A stretch of 64,000 nt of DNA from Cephaloticoccus sp. (GTDB lineage Bacteria; Verrucomicrobiota; Verrucomicrobiia; Opitutales; Opitutaceae), in NCBI GenBank assembly GCA_021734075.1, contig JAIPJW010000002.1, forward strand, positions 12,501-76,500, in the 5' to 3' direction. Both the position numbers and the translations under genes were made by a program. The notes below the pieces were generated by a model, which was not told the origin of the DNA, did no database searches, and saw only the letters and a list, made by a program, of their open reading frames with translations. Positions 27,455 to 36,021 of the stretch are shown here, in pieces (the stretch's first letter is position 1; the number at the start of each line of letters is the position of its first letter).

Positions 27455-27913
27455 TTACTGGAAAGAGACTGGGGTTATCCGGATCTCGCGGCGCGGGACA
27501 CTCCAGGTCAAAGAGGCATTGGATTTGGGATCGCGCCAAAGCACGGTATCCACGTAGGACCGGCTCACTCGACGCGCTTGGCGACCATCCGCCAGCGTGA
27601 CAATGCCATCGTCCTGGGTTGCATAGAGCACGTTTTGCGTCGCGACCGGCTTGAATACCGTCGGGTTGGACTCGACCGGCGGTGGCACAGTCGCCACCAA
27701 GGGAACCGCATTATTTCCGCGGTTGACGCTGTCATTTGACCGCAAGGCAAGCAGCAGCACCAAGGCTGCCGCCAAAGGCAAAGCCACCCAGGTCCACGAG
27801 ATTTTACGCCGCGGAGACAATTCGGCGGCGATCCGGGCTTGCAGCTGACCGGAAGGGGGCAGCGGCCGCAGTTGCTTCAATTCCGCTTCGAGTTCCAGCA
27901 GTTCCTTATCCAT
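27455..27913 (-). CDS. Anti-sigma-factor-like membrane protein
   Basis: A 152-residue protein with a cytoplasmic N-terminus (about 1-40, acidic then basic), one membrane segment (about 42-60) and an extracytoplasmic domain (about 65-152). It overlaps the 3' end of the upstream ECF sigma gene by 8 bp, the usual position of a cognate anti-sigma factor. No zinc-binding HxxxCxxC motif is present, so it is not a ZAS-type anti-sigma. The assignment depends on topology and position. Confidence 0.7.
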   Translation of the reverse strand: MDKELLELEAELKQLRPLPPSGQLQARIAAELSPRRKISWTWVALPLAAALVLLLALRSNDSVNRGNNAVPLVATVPPPVESNPTVFKPVATQNVLYATQDDGIVTLADGRQARRVSRSYVDTVLWRDPKSNASLTWSVPRREIRITPVSFQ

Positions 27914-28448
27914 GACAGTCGGCGATGGTCATTGCTGAACGCAGCGCAGCCAGGGCGTAACGATAGCGGGAAGCCGCAGTGTTGAGCGGAATGTCGAGTT
28001 CATTTCCAATTTCATAAAAAGTCATTTCTCCCCATATTTTGAGGGTGAGCACCTCACGCTGCTCATCCGGCAAGCGTCGTAATGCGTTTTCAATAACCTG
28101 GGTCCGATCATCGGCATCCGGCACGGAGACAAAGAGGCGTTCGGCATCACCGGCTGATTCTTCCTCCCGTCGCGCCCGCCGCACATCGCTCCGAGCCAGG
28201 TCGATGGCGGCCCGGCGAATGGAAGTGACAAGCAAAGCCCGGGGGTCGCCGCCCAAATGTCGTTGGTGGCGCCAAAACCGGACAAAGGCTTCCTGGACGA
28301 CATCTTCCGCATCCGCCTGGGAGCGCGTCCATTGGCGGGCACAAAGCAGCAGCTTCGGTCCATAGTGTTGAAACCAATCTTTCCAAGATTCATCGGGTGA
28401 TGTTGCCTCCATGCGGCGGTTGTCGGGTATATGCTTATTAAGCGGCAT
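27906..28448 (-). CDS. ECF-type RNA polymerase sigma factor
   Basis: A sigma-70 family protein of about 180 residues with only regions 2 and 4. Region 2 contains AEDVVQEAFVRFWRH; region 4 contains LRRLPDEQREVLTLKIWGEMTFYEIGNELDIPLNTAASRYRYAL. Region 4 would read the -35 element of target promoters. I start at the ATG of MPLNKHIPDN, preceded by an AGGCGAGG ribosome site; a longer frame upstream is unlikely. It heads an operon with an anti-sigma-like protein and a PDZ protein, suggesting an envelope response. Confidence 0.93.
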   Translation of the reverse strand: MPLNKHIPDNRRMEATSPDESWKDWFQHYGPKLLLCARQWTRSQADAEDVVQEAFVRFWRHQRHLGGDPRALLVTSIRRAAIDLARSDVRRARREEESAGDAERLFVSVPDADDRTQVIENALRRLPDEQREVLTLKIWGEMTFYEIGNELDIPLNTAASRYRYALAALRSAMTIADCHG

Positions 28449-28461
28449 GGCCTCGCCTTTT

Positions 28462-28487
28462 TGTCTAAACCCCCAAGGTAAAGTTTC
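28462..28487 (-). promoter_or_regulatory. Candidate ECF-type autoregulatory promoter
   Basis: On the minus strand GAAAC (28487-28483) is followed after a spacer by TTTAGACA (28469-28462), close upstream of the sigma gene. The AAC-containing -35 element is of the type ECF sigma factors use. Visual match only, low certainty. Confidence 0.22.
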
Positions 28488-28517
28488 GAGTTTCATTGGA
28501 TGAACGGTCCAAGGCAC

Positions 28518-28544
28518 AAAAAGGGCCCGGATTTCTCCGGGCCC
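28518..28544 (-). terminator. Intrinsic terminator for the 60-residue membrane protein gene
   Basis: The stem GGGCCCGGA/TCCGGGCCC with a 4-nt loop has A5 on its left side, giving U5 in a minus-strand transcript. It separates the small membrane protein gene from the downstream ECF sigma operon. Confidence 0.85.
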
Positions 28545-28574
28545 TGTTGATTCGCGTCGGTTCTCCTCGCGCGA

Positions 28575-28757
28575 TTATTTAACCTGCAGGCGCTTGCGGC
28601 TCGGAGTGTATTCGAGCAGGGCCAGCGCCACCAACATGGCCACGGTCGCGTAACCGACCAATAGGTCCATGCTGATGGGGAAGCTCAGGCCAAGGGAAAT
28701 CAAGATGGTCGCGGCGATGGCGCCTGCAAATAACGACGGTGTATGGATATTCTTCAT
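28575..28757 (-). CDS. Small two-segment membrane protein, unknown function
   Basis: A 60-residue protein with two hydrophobic stretches (about 8-28 and 30-49) and a basic C-terminus. No family was recognised. It has its own terminator immediately downstream (28518-28544) and is divergent from the LysR/OxyR-like gene, with which it shares about 107 bp of upstream DNA containing an inverted repeat. This suggests it may be a target of that regulator. Confidence 0.7.
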   Translation of the reverse strand: MKNIHTPSLFAGAIAATILISLGLSFPISMDLLVGYATVAMLVALALLEYTPSRKRLQVK

Positions 28758-28823
28758 GATGTTTTGTAGTTCGGGACACCCGCTTTGGGTGCCACGCCTC
28801 TATCTTAACCCGACTTTACAATT

Positions 28824-28863
28824 AATAAAATCGTTAGTATTAATGCTATTCATCGATTTTATT
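28824..28863. promoter_or_regulatory. Inverted repeat, candidate operator of the OxyR-like gene
   Basis: A perfect 10-bp inverted repeat, AATAAAATCG (28824-28833) and CGATTTTATT (28854-28863), has arms 20 bp apart. Between them TAGTATTAATGCTA (28835-28848) is a near-perfect palindrome of the T-N11-A form that LysR-type regulators bind. The right arm ends one base before the regulator's start codon, so binding could autoregulate. Confidence 0.5.
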
Positions 28864-28864
28864 T

Positions 28865-29758
28865 ATGGAACTGTATCAACTTCGCTCTCTGCTGGCGGTC
28901 GCCGAAACCAGCAATATCACCCGCGCGGCTGAAAAACTGAATATTACACAACCCGCTCTAAGTCAGCAGATTATAAATCTTGAAAAGGAGCTGGGCCACA
29001 AATTGCTGCACCGTCTCGGGCGACGCGTCGTCTTGACCGAACCCGGGCGTTTTTTCGTTGAGCGCTCGCGCCGCATTATCCGTGAGGCTGACAATGCAAC
29101 CAAGGAACTCCGGGATCATCCCGGTTTGGATCGAAGGATCACCGTGGGGGCGATCCCTACTGTCGCTCCCTACATGCTGCCCCCTCTCATTGAACAGGCC
29201 CGGATTGAATATCCCAACTTGGAAATCTATGCCCGCGAGGACTTTCGCAGTGAACTGGTTCAAGGGGTGATCGAAGGCAGCCTGGATGTGGCCGTGGTTT
29301 CCAATCCGGTGAAGGAGCCTTCCTTGTTGATAGAGCCCTTTATACGCGAGCCTTTGCTGCTGGTCGTGGGTCTGGAGCACCGCTTTGCCAAGCAGGAGAA
29401 AATTAATGCGGCGGACTTGGCCGACGAAACCTTTGTCATGTTGGGCAGTGCCAGCTCACTCACGGAGCAAGTCCGAGAATTCTGCGGCAATCATCACGTT
29501 GAACCCCGCATCGGATATCGCTGCGCCCAACTCACCACGGTCAAATCCCTGGTGGCCTTGGGGGCGGGCATCTCGATCTTACCCCGCGTGACTCAATCCT
29601 CCAAAGATATCGATTCCTTGGTCTACCTGCATTTGGCCGACTCCAATCCGGAGCGCGAATTGGTGATAATCCGCCATTTGCAAAGCTATCAAAGTCGGGG
29701 CGTCGCCCAATTTTTGCGCATGCTGAAAGCCGGTGCAATGGAGCACGTCTCAACCTGA
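28865..29758 (+). CDS. LysR-family regulator, OxyR-like
   Basis: A 297-residue LysR-type transcriptional regulator. The N-terminal winged HTH (1-60) reads LRSLLAVAETSNITRAAEKLNITQPALSQQI. The effector domain (about 90-290) contains LTTVKSLVALGAGISILPRV, as in the OxyR group. Two cysteines, Cys207 and Cys220, lie near the place of the redox pair Cys199/Cys208 of E. coli OxyR, but their spacing (13) differs, so peroxide sensing by a disulfide is possible but not established. An MFS transporter follows 44 bp downstream. Confidence 0.88.
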   Translation: MELYQLRSLLAVAETSNITRAAEKLNITQPALSQQIINLEKELGHKLLHRLGRRVVLTEPGRFFVERSRRIIREADNATKELRDHPGLDRRITVGAIPTVAPYMLPPLIEQARIEYPNLEIYAREDFRSELVQGVIEGSLDVAVVSNPVKEPSLLIEPFIREPLLLVVGLEHRFAKQEKINAADLADETFVMLGSASSLTEQVREFCGNHHVEPRIGYRCAQLTTVKSLVALGAGISILPRVTQSSKDIDSLVYLHLADSNPERELVIIRHLQSYQSRGVAQFLRMLKAGAMEHVST

Positions 29759-29802
29759 GACGTGGATTTGCATTTCCTGAAAGATCACCAACCCTGCCGC
29801 CC

Positions 29803-31062
29803 ATGTCTCTGCCCGATGCCACGATCCTGCCGCCCCAACGTGAGCGGCTGTTGCTACTGACCCTGGGCGCCATTCAATTCATCCACATCATGGATTTCAT
29901 GATCATGATGCCGTTGGGATCCAGTCTGATGCGGGTCTTTGGCATCAGTCCGGGGCAGTTTAGCCTGCTGGTTGCAGCGTATGGGCTCTCGGCCGCCATT
30001 TCAGGTTTTGTTGGCGGCTTTTTCCTGGATCGGTTTGATCGCCGTTCCGCCCTGTTGGTGCTATTTACCGGCTTTGGTCTCGCCACGCTCGCTTGTGCCC
30101 TCTCGCCCAATTATCACACCCTCCTGATCGCCCGTTTCGCCGCCGGAGCTTTTGGTGGTGTCGCAGGCTCGGTTGTCACCGCGATGGTGGGTGATGCCAT
30201 CCCGGCGGAACGGCGGGGACGGGCCATGGGCATGGTCATGGCGGCCTATCCTCTGGCATCCATTCTGGGCATCCCTTTGGGCCTGTTTCTGGCCGGCTGG
30301 CTGGGCTGGCATGCTCCCTTCTTCCTGCTCTCTTTACTGTGCGTGAGTATCCTGACCATCGCGTTCAAAACCCTGCCGCATGTCACCAGCCACCGCAGCC
30401 TGGCTCATCCCGTGCGACAAATGATCGAGTTGATGACCCACCGGGTGCATCTGCGCGGCTTTTTGTTGACGGCCAGCCTGATTTTTTCGGGCGCCATTGT
30501 CGTGCCTTTCATGGCGCCTTCAATGGTGGCCAATGTTGGTCTGGATGAGCGGCACCAGCTGCCTTTGGTCTACATGCTCGGCGGGGCCTGCACGTTTTTC
30601 ACCATGCCCTGGTTTGGCCGGCTGGCTGATCGTTATGACAAGGTTCAAGTGCTCATCGCCATCTCGCTGGTGGCCGTGCCCGCCATGCTCATGACGACCC
30701 GCCTGGGCCCCGGTCCACTTTACACCACCTTCCTCACGACCACCTTGTTTTTCATCGGCATGTCCGGCCGGTTTGCTCCCACCATGGCCTTGATCACCAA
30801 CGCCGTGGCCGCCCGCTATCGCGGGGGATTCATGAGTGTGAACTCTGCCGTGCAACAGGCCGCCGGTGCCCTGGCCAACATCGTTGCCGGTCTGATCATT
30901 GTCCAGGGCCCCAACGGCCGTTTGCTCAATTACGCCAAGGTTGGCTGGCTCTCCTTTGCGGCTTTTGGGTGCACCATTGCACTGGCTTTCTGGTTACGTA
31001 AAGCCGCACCCCATGCCGCCCGCAATGCTATCCCCATGCCCCCGGCTGAGCCGGCCACCTGA
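29803..31062 (+). CDS. MFS transporter
   Basis: A 419-residue major facilitator with about 12 membrane segments, resembling the AraJ/drug:H+ antiporter branch. QFIHIMDFMIMMPLG marks the first helix. The loop 2-3 motif FFLDRFDRRSAL matches the MFS signature, and motif C-like glycines occur in AAYPLASILGIPLG. The substrate is unknown. It lies directly after the OxyR-like regulator in the same direction, so it may be co-regulated with it. Confidence 0.9.
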   Translation: MSLPDATILPPQRERLLLLTLGAIQFIHIMDFMIMMPLGSSLMRVFGISPGQFSLLVAAYGLSAAISGFVGGFFLDRFDRRSALLVLFTGFGLATLACALSPNYHTLLIARFAAGAFGGVAGSVVTAMVGDAIPAERRGRAMGMVMAAYPLASILGIPLGLFLAGWLGWHAPFFLLSLLCVSILTIAFKTLPHVTSHRSLAHPVRQMIELMTHRVHLRGFLLTASLIFSGAIVVPFMAPSMVANVGLDERHQLPLVYMLGGACTFFTMPWFGRLADRYDKVQVLIAISLVAVPAMLMTTRLGPGPLYTTFLTTTLFFIGMSGRFAPTMALITNAVAARYRGGFMSVNSAVQQAAGALANIVAGLIIVQGPNGRLLNYAKVGWLSFAAFGCTIALAFWLRKAAPHAARNAIPMPPAEPAT

Positions 31063-31120
31063 GCTGGAATTCCATTCTGCATTTGCCTCCGGGTCAGGGA
31101 TCAACTAGGCTGAGAGCACT

Positions 31121-31441
31121 ATGATCGACTCATTGAAAAAAACGATGCTCGCCGGGATTGGTGCCGCGGTCATCACCAAGGAAAAAGTCGAAGCGGCCCT
31201 CAATGACTACGTGGCCCAAGGAAAAATATCCGCCGCCGATGCCCGCACCATGGCGGGTAAGATCGCCACCGAAGCCCGTCAGGAATTCGAAGATATGGGT
31301 GACCAGCTGGCAGCCAAGCTCAAGGAATTGCTGGCCCGGTTGGACGCAGAAACCCGTGATCGGATCAGCTCACTTGAAACCCGGGTCAATGTCCTCGAGC
31401 AGGCTGCCAAACGCGGCAGCGGCGGCTCGAAAAAATCGTGA
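31121..31441 (+). CDS. Phasin-like coiled-coil protein
   Basis: A 106-residue protein, Ala-, Glu- and Lys-rich, predicted to be almost entirely helical with a C-terminal leucine-heptad coiled coil (about 68-96; RISSLETRVNVLEQAAK). The pattern resembles the phasin/PhaF-type small proteins often found next to UbiB-like genes. Its last codon overlaps the GTG start of the UbiB gene (GTGA), indicating translational coupling. A PHA-granule role is not supported by anything else in the window; a partner role for the kinase-like protein is more likely. Confidence 0.8.
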   Translation: MIDSLKKTMLAGIGAAVITKEKVEAALNDYVAQGKISAADARTMAGKIATEARQEFEDMGDQLAAKLKELLARLDAETRDRISSLETRVNVLEQAAKRGSGGSKKS

Positions 31442-33093
31442 AGCCCTTTGATCTGCTGAGCCAGGCGGTCCGGGCCAAGGAGATTCTCACGGTCCTGGCA
31501 CGACACGGTTTTGCCGATTTGATCAGTCAAATCGAATGGCCAACTGGATTTTGGCATCGGTCGGTGCCTGCACCACGTCCCACGCTGACGCTGCATGAAC
31601 GCGTTCGTCTCGCCGCCGAGGAATTGGGTCCAACCTTCGTCAAGCTGGGCCAATTTCTTTCCATGCGACCGGATGTGTTGCCCCATGCTTTCATCCTCGA
31701 GCTGCGCAAGCTGCAGGACCGCGTGCAGCCCCTGCCCTTTGAAACAATGCGGCCGGTGCTGGAGAAGGAACTGGCGGACAAACTCACCGAGATCTTTTCC
31801 CGCTTTGACGAATCTCCCGTCGCCTCGGCTTCACTTGCCCAGGTGTATACGGCCACCTTGCGGGAGACGGGTGTCCCGGTTGCCGTCAAGGTGCAAAAAC
31901 CCGACATCCGCCACAACATCGAGATCGACCTGGAATTAGCGGAATGGCTGGCCGGCAAGTTGCAGGCCCATGTCAGCGCCCTTCAGGCCATTGATTTGAC
32001 CGGTATTGTAGGTGAAGCACATCGCGGCGTGCAGCGGGAACTAGATTTTGAAACCGAGGCGCACAATCAGGAGTATTTCAACGCCCTCAATCCGCATCCC
32101 GAACAGGTCTTTGCTCCCGAGGTATACCACCGCTACTGCAATGCGCGCGTGCTGGTCATGGAGCATATTGTCGGCGAACCGGTTGATCGTGCCTCGCTCC
32201 CTGCCGCGCAATTGCGTCAGGTTGCCGCCCATGGTGCCACCTCTCTCATGCGGCAGGTGCTGGTGCATGGTTTTTTTCATGCCGACCCCCATTCCGGCAA
32301 TGTGATGGTCACTCCGGACGGGCGGCTGTGTTTCCTGGATTGGGGACTCGTCGGCCATCTCACCCGGCGACTGCGCTATGCCCTGGCGGATTTTTGGATT
32401 GCGGCCGTGGATCAGGATGCGGATCGCATCGTGCAAATTGCCGCCGATCTCGCCCCGGTTGATGCCCGTCCCAAATTGCGCTTGATGGAGCAGGAAATCA
32501 CCCTCGCGCTCCGCGAGGAACTTAATTTCACCATCGGGCATCTCGAACTGGGCCGGGCCATGCTAAAGCTGCTGTTTATCTTCAGCCGGCATGGCATCCC
32601 ACTATCGCGCGACTATTCCTACATGGCCAAGGCCATCTTGGCCATCGAGGAGGTCGGCCGAAATCTGGATCCTGAGTTTGACCTTCGGCCTCATGCCAGG
32701 TCCGTGCTGCGTGAACTCTATCGCGAGCGCAACAATCCCCGCACCCTGCTGCGTCGCAGCCGCGAGATGCTCCGCTCCACCTTTGCGAGCCTGCAGGATT
32801 TGCCGTCCGAATTGCACCGGCTGGTGCGTCGCCTAGAGCACGACAATCTTACCATCAAGCTGCAGCATCGCGGCCTCGAGGATCATGACGATGCCATGAA
32901 GATTGCCGCCAATCGCATCACCCTCGGGGTGATCATCGGGGCGCTTATCATTGGCTCATCCCTCATAGTGACCACGGGCATCCAGCCCCACCTGTTCGGT
33001 TTCCCCGCACTCGGGATAGTGGGTTATCTGCTTTCCGCCGTCCTCGGTCTCTATGTCGTCTGGGACATCATCCGTCAGGGGCACCATAAGTGA
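31438..33093 (+). CDS. AarF/UbiB family kinase-like protein
   Basis: A 551-residue atypical kinase of the ABC1/ADCK/UbiB family, needed in many bacteria for ubiquinone or related isoprenoid quinone synthesis or lipid handling. The family motif KLGQFLSMRPDVLP (KxGQ) is near residue 70. The Ala-rich loop in SPVASASLAQVYTA replaces the usual glycine-rich loop. The catalytic-loop equivalent is HADPHSGNVM and the metal-binding motif is LDWGLVG. Two membrane helices close the protein (about 500-545). The GTG start overlaps the stop of the coiled-coil gene. Confidence 0.93.
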   Translation: MKPFDLLSQAVRAKEILTVLARHGFADLISQIEWPTGFWHRSVPAPRPTLTLHERVRLAAEELGPTFVKLGQFLSMRPDVLPHAFILELRKLQDRVQPLPFETMRPVLEKELADKLTEIFSRFDESPVASASLAQVYTATLRETGVPVAVKVQKPDIRHNIEIDLELAEWLAGKLQAHVSALQAIDLTGIVGEAHRGVQRELDFETEAHNQEYFNALNPHPEQVFAPEVYHRYCNARVLVMEHIVGEPVDRASLPAAQLRQVAAHGATSLMRQVLVHGFFHADPHSGNVMVTPDGRLCFLDWGLVGHLTRRLRYALADFWIAAVDQDADRIVQIAADLAPVDARPKLRLMEQEITLALREELNFTIGHLELGRAMLKLLFIFSRHGIPLSRDYSYMAKAILAIEEVGRNLDPEFDLRPHARSVLRELYRERNNPRTLLRRSREMLRSTFASLQDLPSELHRLVRRLEHDNLTIKLQHRGLEDHDDAMKIAANRITLGVIIGALIIGSSLIVTTGIQPHLFGFPALGIVGYLLSAVLGLYVVWDIIRQGHHK

Positions 33094-33172
33094 CCCTCCG
33101 GTTGATCCACCTAGGCATCCCTCCCACGGGAAAGCTGTTGCCGGTCGGGTCCGGAGTGCTTGATGTGCCTGC

Positions 33173-35764
33173 ATGTCCGATAACAATGCCATGACCGCGC
33201 CCGAGGTTGACCCCCGCAACCCGGCGGTTTGGTCGCGCCCGGAAATCCTGGCCCCCGCCGGTGATTGGGACTGTGTGCGCGCGGCCGTGGAAAATGGGGC
33301 GGATGCAATTTACTTCGGTCTGGAACGATTCAACGCACGAATGCGCGCCAAGAATTTCACCCAGGCAGACCTGCCTGCCTTGATGGAGTTTTTGCACAAG
33401 CGCGGGGTGCGCGGCTATGTGACGTTTAACACGTTGGTTTTTGCCGATGAATTGGCTTCTGCGGAGGATTACCTGAAGGGCATCATCGCCTCTGGAGTGG
33501 ATGCCGCCATCGTGCAGGACATCGGCATCTGTCGGCTCATCCGACGACTATCCCCGGACTTCCCCATTCACACCTCGACGCAGATGACCATCTCTTGTGC
33601 GGCTGGCGTGGAGTTCGCCCGTGAGCTGGGGGCTCAACTCGTGGTGCTGGCCCGGGAGAATTCGATCAAGGAAATCCTCGCGATTCAGGCAGCGCAAAAG
33701 TCAGCGCCCCTGCCCCTCGAAGTCTTCGTTCATGGCGCACTCTGCGTCGCCTATTCGGGACAATGTCTCACCAGTGAAGCACTCGGCGGGCGCTCGGCCA
33801 ATCGCGGTGAATGCGCCCAGGCCTGCCGCATGCCCTACGAGCTTGTATCCGATGGTCAGAAAGTGAATCTGGGCGACCGCAAATATCTGCTCAGTCCGCA
33901 GGATCTGTCGGGCTTGGAAGTCTTGCCCGATATGGTGCGGGCCGGAGTGGCCTCGTTGAAGATCGAGGGCCGGCTCAAAGCTCCGGAGTATGTGGCCAGC
34001 ATCACCCGGGTTTATCGTCAGGCGTTGGACAAGGTCATGGCCGAACTTTCCGGTGAACCCACCCCGCCATTCGAACCCAAATCGGCCCGCTATGAACTCG
34101 AAATGAGTTTCTCTCGGGGGCTGTATACGGGATGGTTTCGAGGCATCAACAACCAGGAGCTCGCTCATGGCCGTTTTGGCACAAAGCGTGGCGTTTATCT
34201 CGGCGAAATTACACGCGTTCAGGGTGAAGCCGTGCATATCCGTCTGCAGGCACACACCAAACCCGGCGACGGGATTGTCTTCGATGATGGCAAGCCGGAA
34301 TCCGGCGAGGAGGGCGGGCGCATCTATCAGGTGGAAACCGGCGTGGGTGATTCCGTCCTGCACTTCGGTCACGGAGACATCAATTTCAACCGGGTGCGTG
34401 CCGGTCAGCGCGTGTGGAAAACCAATGACCCCGCCCTCGACCGCGAAGTGCGCAAGACTTTTGCCGGCGACAAAATCCGTTTTCAGCGCAGTATCGACGT
34501 GGAAGTCCACGGTCGCGTCGGAATTCCCCTCACCCTCATAGTGAATGATCGCACGGGTCATGTGGTGCGACTTGACTCCAATCTGCCGCTGGAAGTGGCA
34601 ACGCAACATCCCCTCACCACCGAGCGTTTGCGCGACCAGCTGGGTCGCCTGGGTGGCACGCCCTTTCAACTCGACCGTCTGGATAATCAACTCGAAGACG
34701 AAGTCATCATTCCGCTCAGCGAATTGAATCGGTTGCGCCGCGACGCGGTCGCTGAACTGGCAAGCCTCCGGGCCAGGCCGAAACGCTGGGCCCTGCACGC
34801 CGGCCGGACCGGAAATTCAACCCTGACCGCCAAGGCGCCGTCGGCGCCGGCAAGCCCCGTCAACTCCGCGCCCGAGATCATCGCGGTCATCCGCAATCTT
34901 GATCAACTTGCGCCGGCTTGGTCCACCGGGGCACGCACCCTTTATTGCGAGTTCGAAAACCCCAAACACTACCGTGAAGCCGTCGCCGCTTTCCGCGAAC
35001 TTCAGCGCGTGGAAACCACAGGTTCCAGTGCTCCATCAGCTGCCACCATCTGGGTTGCCCCGCCGCGTATCTTCAAGCCGGGGGAGGAATGGATCTTGCA
35101 ACAGGTGCGCTCGTGCGCGGCGGACGGCTTCCTGGTGAGGCATCACGAGCACCTCAGGTTTTTCGCGGCTGATCGCAAACGTGGTGACTTTTCCCTGAAT
35201 GTCGCAAACCCGCTGACCGCCGAATATTTTCTGCAGCGCTATGGCCTGGAACGCGTGACGGCCAGCTACGATCTCAACATCAGTCAACTCGAGGCCTTGT
35301 TGAGCGACGCCCCGGGCTCATGGTTCGATATCACGATTCACCAGCATATGCCCATGTTTCACATGGAACATTGCGTGTTCTGCGCGTTTCTGTCCGAAGG
35401 CAAGGATTACCGCGATTGCGGCCGCCCCTGTGACACCCATCGGGTCGCGCTGCGCGATCGGGTGGGTGCAGAGCTGCCGCTCCGGGCCGATGCCGGTTGT
35501 CGCAACACGGTCTTCAACAATCGCGCCCAGACCGGAGCCGAATATGTGCAACGACTCCTCGATTTGGGTGCGCGCACTTTTCGCGTCGAGTTCATCAATG
35601 AGTCCCCGGCAGAAGTGACTCGGACCCTGCAAAGTTATCAACGGCTACTCCGCGGCGAGATCAACGGCACCGACCTGTGGCGGGAGCTTAAATTGCTCAA
35701 CCAACTCGGCGTCACCCGCGGCCAGATGGATGCATCCCCACAGGTGATCCACCGCAAGCAGTAA
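33173..35764 (+). CDS. Peptidase U32 family protein (RlhA/YhbU-like), long form
   Basis: An 863-residue U32 protein. The N-terminal catalytic-like region carries the family signature EVFVHGALCVAYSGQCLTSE with GGRSANRGECAQACR (183-219), including the conserved Cys set. The best-studied relative of this size class, E. coli RlhA, hydroxylates C2501 of 23S rRNA rather than acting as a protease. The C-terminal half has further Cys residues (HMEHCVFCAFLSEGKDYRDCGRPCDTH), which could contribute to an Fe-S cluster. At 863 residues it is longer than RlhA. The C-terminal region is split by a low-complexity Ala/Pro/Ser linker near residue 555. Confidence 0.9.
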   Translation: MSDNNAMTAPEVDPRNPAVWSRPEILAPAGDWDCVRAAVENGADAIYFGLERFNARMRAKNFTQADLPALMEFLHKRGVRGYVTFNTLVFADELASAEDYLKGIIASGVDAAIVQDIGICRLIRRLSPDFPIHTSTQMTISCAAGVEFARELGAQLVVLARENSIKEILAIQAAQKSAPLPLEVFVHGALCVAYSGQCLTSEALGGRSANRGECAQACRMPYELVSDGQKVNLGDRKYLLSPQDLSGLEVLPDMVRAGVASLKIEGRLKAPEYVASITRVYRQALDKVMAELSGEPTPPFEPKSARYELEMSFSRGLYTGWFRGINNQELAHGRFGTKRGVYLGEITRVQGEAVHIRLQAHTKPGDGIVFDDGKPESGEEGGRIYQVETGVGDSVLHFGHGDINFNRVRAGQRVWKTNDPALDREVRKTFAGDKIRFQRSIDVEVHGRVGIPLTLIVNDRTGHVVRLDSNLPLEVATQHPLTTERLRDQLGRLGGTPFQLDRLDNQLEDEVIIPLSELNRLRRDAVAELASLRARPKRWALHAGRTGNSTLTAKAPSAPASPVNSAPEIIAVIRNLDQLAPAWSTGARTLYCEFENPKHYREAVAAFRELQRVETTGSSAPSAATIWVAPPRIFKPGEEWILQQVRSCAADGFLVRHHEHLRFFAADRKRGDFSLNVANPLTAEYFLQRYGLERVTASYDLNISQLEALLSDAPGSWFDITIHQHMPMFHMEHCVFCAFLSEGKDYRDCGRPCDTHRVALRDRVGAELPLRADAGCRNTVFNNRAQTGAEYVQRLLDLGARTFRVEFINESPAEVTRTLQSYQRLLRGEINGTDLWRELKLLNQLGVTRGQMDASPQVIHRKQ

Positions 35765-35790
35765 TCTGTCACAACCGCTCCTGGGTCGGA

Positions 35791-36021
35791 TCACGCCGCT
35801 TTTTTGCGCAGAGCCGTCACCAAACCGGACAGGATCAGCACCCCGCCGGCAATATAATACCAGACATGCTCCGGTTGCCGGGTCTTGCCGTCCCAGACAT
35901 TGGCCACCTCGGTTCCGACCGAATCCGCCACCCCGACCACAGAATCTTCCCGGCGCGTGCCCTGCACGATGATGAGTATGCCGGATATGATCAAGCAAAG
36001 TGCGATTACTATGGATTTCAT
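35791..36021 (-). CDS. DUF3185-like small membrane protein
   Basis: A 76-residue protein with two membrane segments (about 3-20 and 52-70) joined by a charged loop containing DSVVGVADSVGTEVANVW, closely like DUF3185 proteins. Function is unknown. It converges with the U32 gene (26 bp between stops) and is divergent from the kinase-like gene at 36360, sharing a 338-bp structured intergenic region. Confidence 0.8.
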   Translation of the reverse strand: MKSIVIALCLIISGILIIVQGTRREDSVVGVADSVGTEVANVWDGKTRQPEHVWYYIAGGVLILSGLVTALRKKAA

